From assembly GCA_900756875.1 (NCBI GenBank), contig CAAELW010000012.1:1-5981 (forward strand): 5,981 bases of DNA, in the 5' to 3' direction. Shown piece by piece: positions 1 to 5,981 of the stretch. Source of the DNA: Pasteurellaceae bacterium (GTDB lineage Bacteria > Pseudomonadota > Gammaproteobacteria > Enterobacterales > Pasteurellaceae). Within the stretch, counting starts at the first letter, position 1. Every line of letters begins with the position of its first letter. The notes beneath the pieces were generated by a model, which saw nothing but the letters and a program-made list of their open reading frames with translations, ran no database searches and was not told the origin of the DNA. Position numbers and translations under genes: made by a program.

Positions 1-71
1 AGACTTCAAAATTAAAAAATATTTTTAAAACAAGTCAATCAACAAGTGCCCACACAGATTGTCTGATATAT

Positions 72-83
72 TGTTAAAGAGCA
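72..83 (-). promoter_or_regulatory. boxA antitermination element
   Basis: The minus strand reads TGCTCTTTAACA, the exact E. coli rrn boxA. In rRNA operons this RNA element binds NusB/NusE (S10) and protects the untranslated transcript from Rho and from pausing. It sits about 54 nt downstream of the predicted transcription start and just after the leader hairpin, matching the hairpin-then-boxA order of known rrn leaders. Confidence 0.9.
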
Positions 84-89
84 AAAAAG

Positions 90-133
90 AACGACGCACT
101 GGATGTTTTTAAGTTTCACAACAGCGCGTCGTT
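90..133 (-). other. Leader hairpin between rRNA promoter and boxA
   Basis: The minus-strand RNA has arms AACGACGCGCUG (122-133) and CAGUGCGUCGUU (90-101), forming a 12-bp stem with one G.U pair and a 20-nt loop. On the plus strand the same position would be an A.C mismatch, so the fold favours a minus-strand transcript. It lies just before boxA, in the place of the boxB-type hairpin of rrn leaders. Directly after the stem comes CUUUUUUG, giving it the outline of an intrinsic terminator. Confidence 0.7.
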
Positions 134-144
134 GTGTGGGGCGT

Positions 145-200
145 ATTATAGGACTTTCAGAATTCTTTGCAAGTGCTTTTTTACAAAAAAATTCAATTTT
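145..200 (-). promoter_or_regulatory. rRNA operon promoter with UP-like A/T tracts
   Basis: On the minus strand there is a -35 TTGCAA at 167-172, a 16-bp spacer as in E. coli rrn P1 promoters, and a perfect -10 TATAAT at 145-150. The discriminator that follows is GC-rich (ACGCCCC, 138-144), putting the start near 137. Upstream, 177-200 carries phased A and T tracts (six A, seven T, then more A/T on the minus strand) in the place of an UP element for the RNA polymerase alpha C-terminal domain. The GC-rich discriminator is the hallmark of promoters inhibited by ppGpp/DksA. Only one promoter is seen in this stretch, whereas E. coli rrn operons have tandem P1 and P2. Confidence 0.85.
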
Positions 201-209
201 TTTATTGTC

Positions 210-226
210 TGATGATTTAATCATCA
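210..226. promoter_or_regulatory. 17-bp perfect palindrome between divergent promoters
   Basis: TGATGATT-T-AATCATCA is a perfect inverted repeat with 8-bp arms and a one-base centre. It is centred about 81 bp upstream of the predicted rRNA start and about 79 bp upstream of the ATG of the divergent gene. It could be an operator for a dimeric regulator of either gene. It does not fit the Fis core (it lacks the inner Y-R steps) and its TGAT/ATCA half-sites are one base too close together for FNR. The binding protein is unknown. Confidence 0.35.
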
Positions 227-233
227 ATGTGAA

Positions 234-262
234 TTGTCTTTATTCAATATTCAAGGTAAATT
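234..262 (+). promoter_or_regulatory. Possible weak promoter for the DUF5718-type gene
   Basis: A -35 TTGTCT (234-239) and -10 TAAATT (257-262) are separated by 17 bp, each matching 4 of 6 consensus bases. The -10 overlaps a 13-bp inverted repeat, AGGTAA-A-TTACCT (254-266), which could be an operator or chance. A promoter must lie in this stretch, since the rRNA unit points away, but this exact placement is tentative. Confidence 0.3.
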
Positions 263-296
263 ACCTCCAAAGAGTAGGCAATCTAATGAGGTCTTT

Positions 297-1118
297 ATGA
301 ATTTTGAACAAATGATTGGTTTCGGGGTAGCAGGCAATTTTGCAGGACATTTAGAACAGGCCGGCGAAGCCGCTGATTTCACTCAAGTTAAGACAGAAAA
401 TGCTATTCAACCGAAAGCGATTTTCCCGTTTTATGTGCCAAGCGAAAAAGCTGGTTTTCTTTCTACCTTTCCTTTAAGTCACAATCAAATTAATTTTCCA
501 CAAGGTGCTGATAATCTGCAAATTGAACCTGAAATTGCGCTTATTTGTGATCTTATCTATAAAAGAAACCAAGTTGAGAAAATTATTCCGCGCTATTTTG
601 CAGCCTATAATGACTGCTCTATTCGTCGTCCTAATGCAAAAAAAATCTGTGAAAAGAAAAACTGGGGCGCGGCAAGTAAAGGTATTTCACCCAAACTGCT
701 CTCTCTTTCTTCCTTTATTAAAGGAAGTGAAATTGATCAATATCGTATTGCATGCTTCCATAAACGCAATGGCGAGCTCAATACGTATGGTATTGACAGC
801 CCCGCTATCGGTTATAGCTATTTCCATCAACAATTATTAGATTGGATCGTGGATAGAATGAATAATCAACCCGATGAGGGGCCGATGAATCATATTGCTT
901 CTTTATTAGAGCAAGCAAACTATCCGAAACAAGCGATTATTAGTATTGGCGCCACCCGTTATACCGAGTTCGGTGAAACGCATTTCTTGCAACCCAATGA
1001 TCTGAGTATTGTTGTCGTGTATAACGGTGAAAAATATTCTGCTGAGGAAATTGAGAAAATGGCAAGAGATGAAAAATTTACAGATGACATTTCAGCGCTT
1101 ATCCAGAAAGTGGTTTAG
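297..1118 (+). CDS. DUF5718-family protein of unknown function (FAH-like motif order)
   Basis: This 273-residue soluble protein has no signal peptide or membrane segment. From memory it belongs to the conserved proteobacterial family DUF5718, whose role is unknown. The start at ATG 297 is chosen because GAGG (288-291) lies 5 nt upstream and the conserved N-terminus begins MNFEQMIGFGVAGNF; an in-frame TTG at 234 would add 21 unconserved residues. Motifs in order are GFGVAGNFAGHLEQAGEA (8-25), an E-x-E in IEPEIAL (E77, E79), AYNDCSIRR (103-111, D106), KNWGAASKGISP (121-132) and SIGATRYTEFGE (216-227). This order resembles fumarylacetoacetate hydrolase-fold enzymes, where E-x-E and a downstream Asp bind a metal, but that link is inference. 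The gene is alone between the divergent rRNA promoter and a terminator. Confidence 0.85.
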   Translation: MNFEQMIGFGVAGNFAGHLEQAGEAADFTQVKTENAIQPKAIFPFYVPSEKAGFLSTFPLSHNQINFPQGADNLQIEPEIALICDLIYKRNQVEKIIPRYFAAYNDCSIRRPNAKKICEKKNWGAASKGISPKLLSLSSFIKGSEIDQYRIACFHKRNGELNTYGIDSPAIGYSYFHQQLLDWIVDRMNNQPDEGPMNHIASLLEQANYPKQAIISIGATRYTEFGETHFLQPNDLSIVVVYNGEKYSAEEIEKMARDEKFTDDISALIQKVV

Positions 1119-1130
1119 CATACATATAAA

Positions 1131-1139
1131 AAGTGCGGT
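1131..1139 (+). repeat. DNA uptake signal sequence (Hin type)
   Basis: Exact AAGTGCGGT core, forming the left arm of the terminator. These cores are recognised during natural transformation in Haemophilus. Confidence 0.93.
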
Positions 1140-1147
1140 TAATTTTG

Positions 1148-1156
1148 ACCGCACTT
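1148..1156 (-). repeat. DNA uptake signal sequence (Hin type), inverted
   Basis: Exact ACCGCACTT on the plus strand (AAGTGCGGT on the minus), forming the right arm of the terminator. Confidence 0.93.
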
Positions 1157-1161
1157 TTTGT

Positions 1162-2088
<927 letters not shown>

Positions 2089-2106
2089 TCATAAAAACCT
2101 TGGCAA

Positions 2107-2115
2107 ATCTTACCA
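2107..2115 (-). promoter_or_regulatory. Probable birA promoter (extended -10)
   Basis: The minus strand reads TGGTAAGAT: an extended -10 TG-n followed by TAAGAT (2107-2112). This puts the start near 2100 and gives a leader of about 24 nt. No good -35 lies 16-18 bp upstream; TTGAAA occurs 21 bp upstream. The extended -10 would have to compensate. Confidence 0.45.
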
Positions 2116-2133
2116 TAAAAGCGAAAAAATTCA

Positions 2134-2170
2134 TTTTCAACCACATGAAAAATCTGTATAATCTCGCCGC
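2134..2170 (+). promoter_or_regulatory. guaB promoter with GC-rich discriminator
   Basis: A -35 TTTTCA (2134-2139), a 17-bp spacer and a perfect -10 TATAAT (2157-2162) are followed by CTCGCCGC, a GC-rich discriminator like that of rRNA promoters. The predicted start is about 2169-2171, giving a leader of about 40 nt. AT-rich sequence lies upstream (about 2115-2133). In E. coli the guaBA promoter is under growth-rate and stringent control; the discriminator here suggests the same. Confidence 0.75.
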
Positions 2171-2209
2171 AATATTTTTTGACACAATTTTTAACAGCGA
2201 GATATTGCC

Positions 2210-3673
2210 ATGCTTAGAATCAAACAAGAAGCTCTGACTTTTGACGACGTTCTACTCGTCCCTGCTCATTCAACTGTTCTTCCGAACACAGCTAACCTCT
2301 CAACTCAACTCACCAAAGAAATTCGCTTAAATATTCCTATGCTTTCTGCTGCGATGGATACTGTCACAGAGACCAAATTAGCGATCTCTTTAGCACAAGA
2401 AGGCGGCATAGGCTTTATTCACAAAAATATGACGATCGAACGCCAAGCAGATCGTGTTCGTAAAGTGAAAAAATTCGAAAGTGGTATCGTTTCTGAACCT
2501 GTGACTGTTTCGCCAGATTTAACCCTTGCAGCACTTGCTGAAATGGTGAAGAAAAACGGCTTCGCAGGCTACCCTGTTGTAGACGGTGAAAATAACTTAA
2601 TCGGTATCATCACTGGCCGTGACACGCGTTTCGTAAAAGATTTAAGTAAAACTGTTTCACAATTAATGACGAAAAAAGAAGACTTAGTCACCGTAAAAGA
2701 AGGTGCAAGCCGTGAAACGATTTTAGAATTAATGCATCAAAACCGCGTAGAGAAAGTACTTGTAGTAGATGATGCATTCAAATTAAAAGGCATGATCACC
2801 GTTAAAGACTTCCAAAAAGCGGAACAAAAACCAAATGCATGTAAAGATGAATTTGGTCGTTTACGTGTCGGTGCGGCTGTAGGTGCAGGCCCAGGTAACG
2901 AAGAACGTATTGATGCTTTAGTGAAAGCAGGCGTAGATGTGTTGTTAATCGACTCTTCTCACGGTCATTCAGAAGGCGTATTACAACGTGTTCGCGAAAC
3001 TCGTGCTAAATATCCAAATTTACCTATCGTTGCGGGTAATGTAGCAACGGCTGAAGGTGCAATCGCATTAGCTGATGCGGGTGCAAGTGCAGTGAAAGTA
3101 GGTATTGGCCCTGGTTCAATTTGTACAACTCGTATCGTAACCGGTGTAGGTGTTCCACAAATCACCGCTATCGCAGATGCAGCCGCGGCATTAAAAGATC
3201 GTGGTATTCCAGTTATCGCGGACGGTGGTATCCGTTTCTCTGGTGATATTGCAAAAGCCATCGCTGCAGGCGCAAGCTGTGTGATGGTTGGTTCAATGTT
3301 TGCGGGTACTGAAGAAGCACCGGGCGAAATCGAACTTTACCAAGGTCGTGCATTTAAATCTTACCGTGGTATGGGCTCATTAGGTGCCATGGCGAAAGGC
3401 TCATCAGACCGTTATTTCCAATCTGATAACGCTGCAGACAAACTCGTACCAGAAGGTATCGAAGGCCGTATTCCATACAAAGGTTACTTAAAAGAAATCA
3501 TCCACCAACAAATGGGTGGCTTACGTTCTTGCATGGGCTTAACTGGCTGCGCAACCATCGAAGAATTACGTACAAAAGCAGAATTCGTTCGCATCAGTGG
3601 TGCAGGTATTAAAGAAAGCCATGTTCACGATGTAACGATTACTAAAGAAGCACCAAACTATCGTATGGGCTAA
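2210..3673 (+). CDS. guaB: Inosine-5'-monophosphate dehydrogenase
   Basis: GuaB oxidises IMP to XMP with NAD+, the committed step to guanine nucleotides, as a cytoplasmic tetramer. At 487 residues it nearly equals E. coli GuaB (488). The N-terminus [10 protein letters not shown] (9-18) and SAAMDTVTE (46-54) are typical of the TIM barrel. Two CBS domains, the nucleotide-sensing Bateman module, are inserted at about 90-146 and 152-207. The catalytic cysteine is C305 in [11 protein letters not shown] (298-308), the E. coli position. IADGGIR (336-342) binds the phosphate. The mobile flap has [10 protein letters not shown] (385-394) and R401-Y402. The ATG at 2210 gives the conserved [10 protein letters not shown] start, although its ribosome site is weak (AGCGAG, 2196-2201, 8 nt upstream). 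The gene is followed 5 bases after its stop by a terminator hairpin. Confidence 0.98.
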   Translation: MLRIKQEALTFDDVLLVPAHSTVLPNTANLSTQLTKEIRLNIPMLSAAMDTVTETKLAISLAQEGGIGFIHKNMTIERQADRVRKVKKFESGIVSEPVTVSPDLTLAALAEMVKKNGFAGYPVVDGENNLIGIITGRDTRFVKDLSKTVSQLMTKKEDLVTVKEGASRETILELMHQNRVEKVLVVDDAFKLKGMITVKDFQKAEQKPNACKDEFGRLRVGAAVGAGPGNEERIDALVKAGVDVLLIDSSHGHSEGVLQRVRETRAKYPNLPIVAGNVATAEGAIALADAGASAVKVGIGPGSICTTRIVTGVGVPQITAIADAAAALKDRGIPVIADGGIRFSGDIAKAIAAGASCVMVGSMFAGTEEAPGEIELYQGRAFKSYRGMGSLGAMAKGSSDRYFQSDNAADKLVPEGIEGRIPYKGYLKEIIHQQMGGLRSCMGLTGCATIEELRTKAEFVRISGAGIKESHVHDVTITKEAPNYRMG

Positions 3674-3678
3674 TTAAT

Positions 3679-3707
3679 AAAAGAGCGGTTTATTTAACCG
3701 CTCTTTT
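3679..3707 (+). terminator. Terminator after guaB
   Basis: AAAAGAGCGGTT (3679-3690) and AACCGCTCTTTT (3696-3707) make a perfect 12-bp stem with a 5-nt loop. The T run is only four bases before GAAATATTTT, so termination may be partial. Each arm contains AAGAGCGGT, one base off the uptake core AAGTGCGGT, and both arms carry the matching change. It separates guaB from the lipoprotein gene and guaA. Confidence 0.8.
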
Positions 3708-3737
3708 GAAATATTTTAGGCAACTAAAAGGACTGAA

Positions 3738-4067
3738 ATGAAAAAACTAGCATTACTCATTCCGTTTATCATATCAAGTTGTGCGCTTTTCGGACCAACT
3801 TATACGGGAGAAACAACGGCAAGTTCTTTACTAAAATCAGATACTGAACGTAATATCAATCTGGCTTTTAGAGCAATCCATAATTGTACGCCAAAACAAA
3901 TTCATACTCAGATCAATGATGCAAAAATCAACCCTAAAACATCTACTGTTGATTCAGCATATGAAACTTGGACAGTAAAAGGCTGTAATCAAACTGAAGT
4001 ATTTAAAATTAAATATATCAGCGATGGTCAAGGTGGAACCTACATCAATATGACCACGTCAAACTAA
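3738..4067 (+). CDS. Small predicted lipoprotein of unknown function
   Basis: The 109-residue product has a lipoprotein signal peptide: MKK, a hydrophobic stretch (4-12) and lipobox I-S-S-C with the acylated cysteine at C15. The mature form of about 95 residues should be membrane-anchored and face the periplasm. An aromatic outer-membrane retention rule cannot be judged, but A16 at +2 does not carry the Asp inner-membrane signal. C50 and C83 could form a disulfide. The segment ETWTVKGCNQTEVFKIKYIS (76-95), followed by DGQGGTYINM, resembles a small conserved C-terminal pattern (W-x-V-x-x-C ... GGTY) in short gammaproteobacterial lipoproteins, but I cannot name a family. AAAAGGA (3726-3732) lies 5 nt before the ATG. 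The gene ends 13 bases before guaA, so the two are probably co-transcribed. There is no evident link to purine metabolism. Confidence 0.85.
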   Translation: MKKLALLIPFIISSCALFGPTYTGETTASSLLKSDTERNINLAFRAIHNCTPKQIHTQINDAKINPKTSTVDSAYETWTVKGCNQTEVFKIKYISDGQGGTYINMTTSN

Positions 4068-4080
4068 CATAAGGTAAAAA

Positions 4081-5640
4081 ATGACAAATATCCACAACCA
4101 TAAAATTCTGATCCTCGACTTCGGTTCACAATATACTCAACTGATTGCGCGTCGTGTGCGTGAAATCGGTGTGTACTGCGAACTTTGGGCATGGGATGTG
4201 ACTGAAGAACAAATCCGTGAATTTAATCCAGATGGTATTATCCTTTCTGGTGGTCCAGAAAGTACCACTGAAGAAAACAGCCCGCGTGCACCTGAATATG
4301 TATTTAACGCAGGCGTGCCTGTATTGGGTATTTGTTACGGTATGCAAACAATGGCGATGCAACTTGGCGGTTTAACTGAAACCTCTGATCATCGTGAATT
4401 CGGCTATGCTTCTGTTTTAATGGATAATCCGACCGCACTTTTCGCTCATTTAAATGATGGTGACAGTAAATTAGATGTATGGATGAGCCATGGTGATAAA
4501 GTAACTCGCTTACCTGAAAACTTCCAAGTTACTGGTACGACTCCAACCTGTCCAATTGCCGCAATGTCTGACGAAAATCGTCGTTTCTATGGCGTACAAT
4601 TCCACCCTGAAGTAACCCATACTAAAAAAGGCTTGGAATTATTAATGAATTTCGTCGTAAATATCTGTGGTTGTGAAACCAAATGGACAGCAGAAAACAT
4701 TATCGAAGATGCCGTTGCTCGCATTAAAGCACAAGTGGGCGATGATGAAGTGATTTTAGGTTTATCTGGTGGTGTGGACTCTTCTGTGGTTGCATTACTT
4801 TTACACCGTGCTATCGGTAAAAACTTACACTGCGTATTCGTGGATAACGGCTTACTCCGCTTACACGAAGGCGATCAAGTCATGGAGATGTTCGGTGATA
4901 AATTTGGTTTAAATATTACCCGTGTTGATGCTGAAAGCCGTTTCTTAGGCGAACTTGCAGGCGTATCGGATCCTGAAGCAAAACGTAAAATTATCGGTAA
5001 AGTGTTTGTCGATGTGTTCGATGATGAATCGAAAAAACTTACTAATGTAAAATGGTTAGCACAAGGTACGATCTACCCTGACGTGATCGAATCTGCAGCA
5101 AGCAAAACCGGTAAAGCACATGTGATTAAATCACACCACAACGTAGGTGGCTTACCAGACTATATGAAACTTGGCTTAGTTGAACCGTTACGCGAGTTAT
5201 TTAAAGACGAAGTACGTAAAATCGGTTTAGCATTAGGCTTACCGGCTGAAATGATCAACCGCCACCCATTCCCTGGTCCAGGTTTAGGCGTGCGTGTATT
5301 AGGCGAAGTGAAAAAAGAATACTGCGATTTATTACGCCGTGCGGATGCAATCTTTATCGAAGAATTACGCAATAGCGGTTGGTATGAAAAAACCAGCCAA
5401 GCATTCAGCGTATTCTTACCTGTGAAATCTGTTGGCGTCATGGGCGATGGCCGTAAATACGATTGGGTTATCTCACTACGCGCGGTAGAAACCATCGACT
5501 TTATGACCGCACATTGGGCTCACTTGCCTTATGATTTATTAGGTAAAGTATCTAACCGCATCATCAACGAAGTAAATGGTATTTCCCGCGTGGTGTATGA
5601 CATCAGCGGAAAACCCCCAGCAACGATCGAGTGGGAGTAA
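4081..5640 (+). CDS. guaA: GMP synthase (glutamine-hydrolysing)
   Basis: GuaA converts XMP to GMP using ATP and ammonia released from glutamine; it is a cytoplasmic dimer. At 519 residues it is close to E. coli GuaA (525). The class I glutamine amidotransferase domain (about 8-200) has ILSGGPES (54-61), the nucleophile C85 in GICYGMQ (83-89), and H175 and E177 in QFHPEVTHT (173-181). The ATP pyrophosphatase domain has the P-loop SGGVDSS (229-235). The C-terminal dimerisation domain includes [11 protein letters not shown] (395-405) and ends KPPATIEWE. The start is supported by AAGG (4071-4074), 6 nt upstream. It lies 13 bases after the lipoprotein gene rather than directly after guaB. No clear promoter is seen in front of it, so transcription must come from upstream. 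One uptake signal lies in the coding sequence. Confidence 0.98.
   Translation: MTNIHNHKILILDFGSQYTQLIARRVREIGVYCELWAWDVTEEQIREFNPDGIILSGGPESTTEENSPRAPEYVFNAGVPVLGICYGMQTMAMQLGGLTETSDHREFGYASVLMDNPTALFAHLNDGDSKLDVWMSHGDKVTRLPENFQVTGTTPTCPIAAMSDENRRFYGVQFHPEVTHTKKGLELLMNFVVNICGCETKWTAENIIEDAVARIKAQVGDDEVILGLSGGVDSSVVALLLHRAIGKNLHCVFVDNGLLRLHEGDQVMEMFGDKFGLNITRVDAESRFLGELAGVSDPEAKRKIIGKVFVDVFDDESKKLTNVKWLAQGTIYPDVIESAASKTGKAHVIKSHHNVGGLPDYMKLGLVEPLRELFKDEVRKIGLALGLPAEMINRHPFPGPGLGVRVLGEVKKEYCDLLRRADAIFIEELRNSGWYEKTSQAFSVFLPVKSVGVMGDGRKYDWVISLRAVETIDFMTAHWAHLPYDLLGKVSNRIINEVNGISRVVYDISGKPPATIEWE
4432..4440 (-). repeat. DNA uptake signal sequence (Hin type) inside guaA, inverted
   Basis: Exact ACCGCACTT on the plus strand, read in guaA as the Thr-Ala-Leu of NPTALF. 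A near copy (ACCGCACAT, one mismatch) occurs at 5506-5514. Confidence 0.93.
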
Positions 5641-5653
5641 CCTAAATCAATTT

Positions 5654-5690
5654 AAAGGGCAAATTATTTTGCCCTTTTCTTCTTTTATAA
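5654..5690 (+). terminator. Terminator after guaA
   Basis: AAAGGGCAAA (5654-5663) and TTTGCCCTTT (5668-5677) form a 10-bp stem with a 4-nt loop, followed by a pyrimidine run rich in T (TTCTTCTTTT). It begins 14 bases after the guaA stop. The sequence is unrelated to the uptake signal, unlike the other two terminators in the window. Confidence 0.9.
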
Positions 5691-5717
5691 CAACAACTTC
5701 TCTCATCAAAATTCACT

Positions 5718-5981
5718 ATGGATATCGCATTTTTACTCGGCACTAAAATTATTGAACTGACACTTATTGTGCTTATTGGCTATGGGTTGGTTAAATCAAA
5801 ATTATTAAAATCAGAAGATAGCAAACCGCTTTCCATTATTGGACTTTATGTCATCAGTCCGGCAGTGATGATTGAAGCTTTTCAAATTGATTACACACCT
5901 GAAATTCTACAAGGTTTGCAGCTTTCACTACTTATGGCTGTGTTTCTTCAGGGTATTCTGATTATTATTGGTAGTCTGCTA
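5718..5981 (+). CDS. AEC (auxin efflux carrier) family transporter, N-terminal part
   Basis: The first 88 codons are present and the frame is open at the right edge. The protein starts MDIAFLLGTKIIELTLIVLI, with likely membrane segments at about 4-25, 38-55 and 67-88. The pattern fits the N-terminal helices of AEC-family permeases: a GYGLVKSKLLKSEDSKPLS loop followed by a helix containing ISPAVMIEAF. These proteins export or import small organic acids; the substrate cannot be told from this fragment. ATG 5718 is the only start codon after an in-frame stop at 5688-5690. No Shine-Dalgarno sequence precedes it. TATAAC (5686-5691) could be a -10, but without a good -35. The preceding terminator implies its own transcription unit. 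Confidence 0.8.
   Translation, partial: MDIAFLLGTKIIELTLIVLIGYGLVKSKLLKSEDSKPLSIIGLYVISPAVMIEAFQIDYTPEILQGLQLSLLMAVFLQGILIIIGSLL

Larger units (their letters stand above)
1..137 (-). other. 5' leader of an rRNA operon (16S gene starts beyond left edge)
   Basis: Read on the minus strand, this is the transcribed leader preceding a 16S rRNA gene. It runs from the predicted start near 137 through a hairpin (90-133), boxA (72-83) and a block at about 42-66 reading CAGACAATCTGTGTGGGCAC. As I recall it, that block is the same as the one following boxA in E. coli rrn leaders. In E. coli this part of the leader pairs with sequence 3' of 16S to form the RNase III processing stem; the partner strand would be outside this window. 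The last 40 bases toward the edge are very AT-rich. No mature 16S sequence is visible (the usual start, AATTGAAGAGTTTGATC, is absent), so the rRNA gene itself is inferred. Small open frames overlapping here on both strands are not genes. Confidence 0.88.
1128..1159. terminator. Bidirectional terminator built from two inverted uptake signals
   Basis: AAAAAGTGCGGT (1128-1139) and ACCGCACTTTTT (1148-1159) form a perfect 12-bp stem with an 8-nt loop. The end carries a T run on either strand, so it can terminate both converging genes. It begins 9 bases after the stop of the plus-strand gene and 2 bases after the birA stop on the minus strand. Each arm contains a complete Hin-type uptake signal; such inverted pairs are a known terminator arrangement in Haemophilus. 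Confidence 0.92.

Noticed and set aside
213..223. FNR-like TGAT...ATCA within the palindrome
   Set aside because: The half-sites are separated by 3 bases, not the 4 of an FNR site, and the outer T/A pair is missing.
39..300. Short open frames on both strands over the left edge (minus 39-227, plus 103-300)
   Set aside because: They overlap the rRNA promoter, leader hairpin and boxA, and have no ribosome site or recognisable protein pattern.
505..840. 111-codon plus-strand frame inside the DUF5718-type gene
   Set aside because: Out of frame with a clearly conserved gene and with no protein features; a shadow frame.
2101..2116. Possible PurR operator TGGCAAATCTTACCAT upstream of guaB
   Set aside because: Matches only about 7 of 11 fixed positions of the E. 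coli consensus and lacks the central CG; it also overlaps the birA -10.
2965..3261. 98-codon minus-strand frame opposite guaB
   Set aside because: Lies wholly over the conserved catalytic region of guaB; its openness follows from guaB codon use.
4126..4362. 78-codon minus-strand frame opposite guaA
   Set aside because: Covers the amidotransferase domain coding sequence, with no ribosome site and odd composition.
5160..5495. 111-codon minus-strand frame opposite the 3' part of guaA
   Set aside because: Shadow of conserved guaA codons; no independent support.
5506..5514. ACCGCACAT as a sixth uptake signal
   Set aside because: One mismatch in the 9-base core; may be a degenerate copy or plain guaA coding sequence.

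Overview
The window looks like a chromosomal housekeeping segment from a Haemophilus-type member of the Pasteurellaceae. Three things support this. Five exact copies of the 9-base Hin-type DNA uptake signal AAGTGCGGT (or its complement) are present. Base composition is AT-rich. The GuaB, GuaA and BirA proteins closely follow the Haemophilus/enterobacterial pattern. The Apl-type uptake word ACAAGCGGT was not seen. Species is not certain; H. influenzae or H. parainfluenzae and relatives fit.

Layout. Positions 1-200 hold, on the minus strand, the promoter and transcribed leader of a ribosomal RNA operon. It has an A/T-tract UP-like region, -35, a perfect TATAAT, a GC-rich discriminator, a 12-bp leader hairpin and an exact boxA. 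It also has the conserved leader block that lies before 16S; the 16S gene itself should begin just left of the window. Divergent from it (297-1118, +) is an uncharacterised DUF5718-type protein whose motif order recalls the fumarylacetoacetate hydrolase (FAH) fold. It converges on birA (minus, 1162-2076), and the two share a bidirectional terminator made of two inverted uptake signals. Divergent from birA is guaB (2210-3673, +), then a hairpin terminator, a small predicted lipoprotein gene (3738-4067), and guaA (4081-5640) 13 bases later. A terminator follows guaA, and the first 88 codons of an AEC-family membrane transporter run off the right edge.

How the genes work together. GuaB (IMP to XMP) and GuaA (XMP to GMP) form the guanine branch of purine synthesis. 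The guaB promoter, like the rRNA promoter at the left edge, has a consensus -10 followed by a GC-rich discriminator, as expected for promoters tied to growth rate and ppGpp/GTP. BirA attaches biotin to acetyl-CoA carboxylase and may repress biotin genes. The main local oddity is that guaB and guaA are separated by a terminator and an unrelated lipoprotein gene, so guaA must rely on readthrough or a promoter not obvious here. I see no mobile element, CRISPR array, tRNA or phage remnant, and no clear sign of an undescribed multi-gene system.
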